DNA from: Gluconobacter kanchanaburiensis NBRC 103587
GTDB lineage: Bacteria; Pseudomonadota; Alphaproteobacteria; Acetobacterales; Acetobacteraceae
NCBI RefSeq assembly: GCF_007988905.1
Contig: NZ_BJVA01000005.1
Location: 62,001-126,000 of the forward strand
Reading direction: 5' to 3'
Length of the DNA stretch: 64,000 nucleotides
The position numbers and the translations under genes are program-made. The notes beneath the pieces were generated by a model that had not been told where the DNA came from, did no database searches, and saw only the letters and a program-made list of their open reading frames with translations. Shown here in pieces: positions 63,712 to 64,000 of the stretch. Positions within the stretch are counted from its first letter, which is position 1. Each line of letters opens with the position of its first letter.

Positions 63712-64000
63712 CAGACCAGCCCTCTCACGTGTTCCAGATCAGCAGGCGTATCCACTCCCTGCGGCGCTTGGTCAATCCTCGCACACCCGATTGTCATACC
63801 GGCTTCCAGCGCCCGAAGCTGTTCCAGACTTTCCCGACGCTCCAGCGCAGAGGGAGGCAGGTTTACGAAACGCTCCAGAGCAGACCGTCGCCAGGCATAG
63901 ACACCCACATGATGCCAGTGCGTTCCCTCACCCCAAGGAATGGGAAGACGCGAAAAATACAGAGCGCGCGCGATGTCCGTGTCTTCGAAAGCGCAGGCGA
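63711..64000 (-). CDS. kdsB: 3-deoxy-manno-octulosonate cytidylyltransferase, 5' end cut by window
   Basis: KdsB activates Kdo as CMP-Kdo for the LPS inner core. Only the C-terminal part, about 96 codons, is visible. [11 protein letters not shown] and [16 protein letters not shown] match the conserved second half, followed by a [16 protein letters not shown] end typical of KdsB. The true start is beyond the right edge. The stop overlaps the pheA start by one base. Confidence 0.93.
   Translation of the reverse strand, partial: ACAFEDTDIARALYFSRLPIPWGEGTHWHHVGVYAWRRSALERFVNLPPSALERRESLEQLRALEAGMTIGCARIDQAPQGVDTPADLEHVRGLV

Noticed and set aside
1-64000. CRISPR arrays, insertion sequences, prophage or integron elements
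   Set aside because: No spaced direct repeats of 24–40 bp, transposase, integrase or terminal inverted repeats with target duplications were seen. The only repeat cluster is the short palindrome set near 9.75 kb.

Overview
The window looks like ordinary chromosome from an alphaproteobacterium, most probably an acetic acid bacterium (Acetobacteraceae, Gluconobacter-like). I base this on protein resemblance, moderately GC-rich coding sequence, an envelope-rich gene set, the local orders DUF4167–prmC and bolA–dnaJ-like–cobS–cobT, and densely packed operons with ATGA or TGATG overlaps. The genus is inference. I see no insertion sequence, phage gene, CRISPR array or rRNA. Two tRNA genes are present.

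Layout, left to right. 0–8.2 kb: the end of glmS, a YdiJ-type FAD/Fe-S D-2-hydroxyacid dehydrogenase, a ThiE-family protein and a Na+/H+ antiporter with a cyclic-nucleotide-binding tail. 8.2–11.9 kb: a peptide transporter of the POT family and a porin, diverging from a 519-bp spacer rich in palindromes. 11.9–19.7 kb: one leftward operon, mltB–rlpA–dacC–tmk–holB–metG–tatD–MBL hydrolase, which joins cell-wall turnover to DNA replication and translation genes. 19.9–26 kb: membrane and envelope genes (DedA, an ATP-grasp ligase, an orphan MlaD, UppP, an amino-acid permease, MscS). 26–29.3 kb: tRNA-Met, a glycosyltransferase, DUF4167, prmC and a small exported protein.

29.3–36.4 kb: a leftward operon lysC–nitronate monooxygenase–rodZ–ispG–hisS–prfA. 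36.6–42.9 kb: ubiG, a Tat-exported lactonase, then galU–phosphomannomutase–DUF3553–comF–grxC–DUF2147. 43–51.8 kb: tRNA-Leu, lipB, a LolA-like lipoprotein, bolA, a J-domain protein, cobS and cobT, an aromatic amino-acid decarboxylase, a DUF1217 (flagellum-associated family) protein and an exported unknown. 51.7–64 kb: divergent mfd and recG, a GGDEF/EAL protein, an LpxR-like lipid A deacylase, a double cold-shock-domain protein with a structured leader, smpB, dapA, pheA and the end of kdsB.

No compact new defence or mobile system is visible. The best leads are: (1) the palindrome cluster between the POT transporter and the porin, where three near-identical 15-bp elements can form alternative hairpins; (2) the POT transporter's loss of most of the ExxER proton-coupling motif; (3) the DedA plus ATP-grasp ligase pair; (4) the two-hairpin leader of the TTG-started cold-shock gene; and (5) a ThiE-like protein with changed active-site positions. 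Start codons were refined from ribosome binding sites and family N-termini where these disagreed with the longest reading frame.
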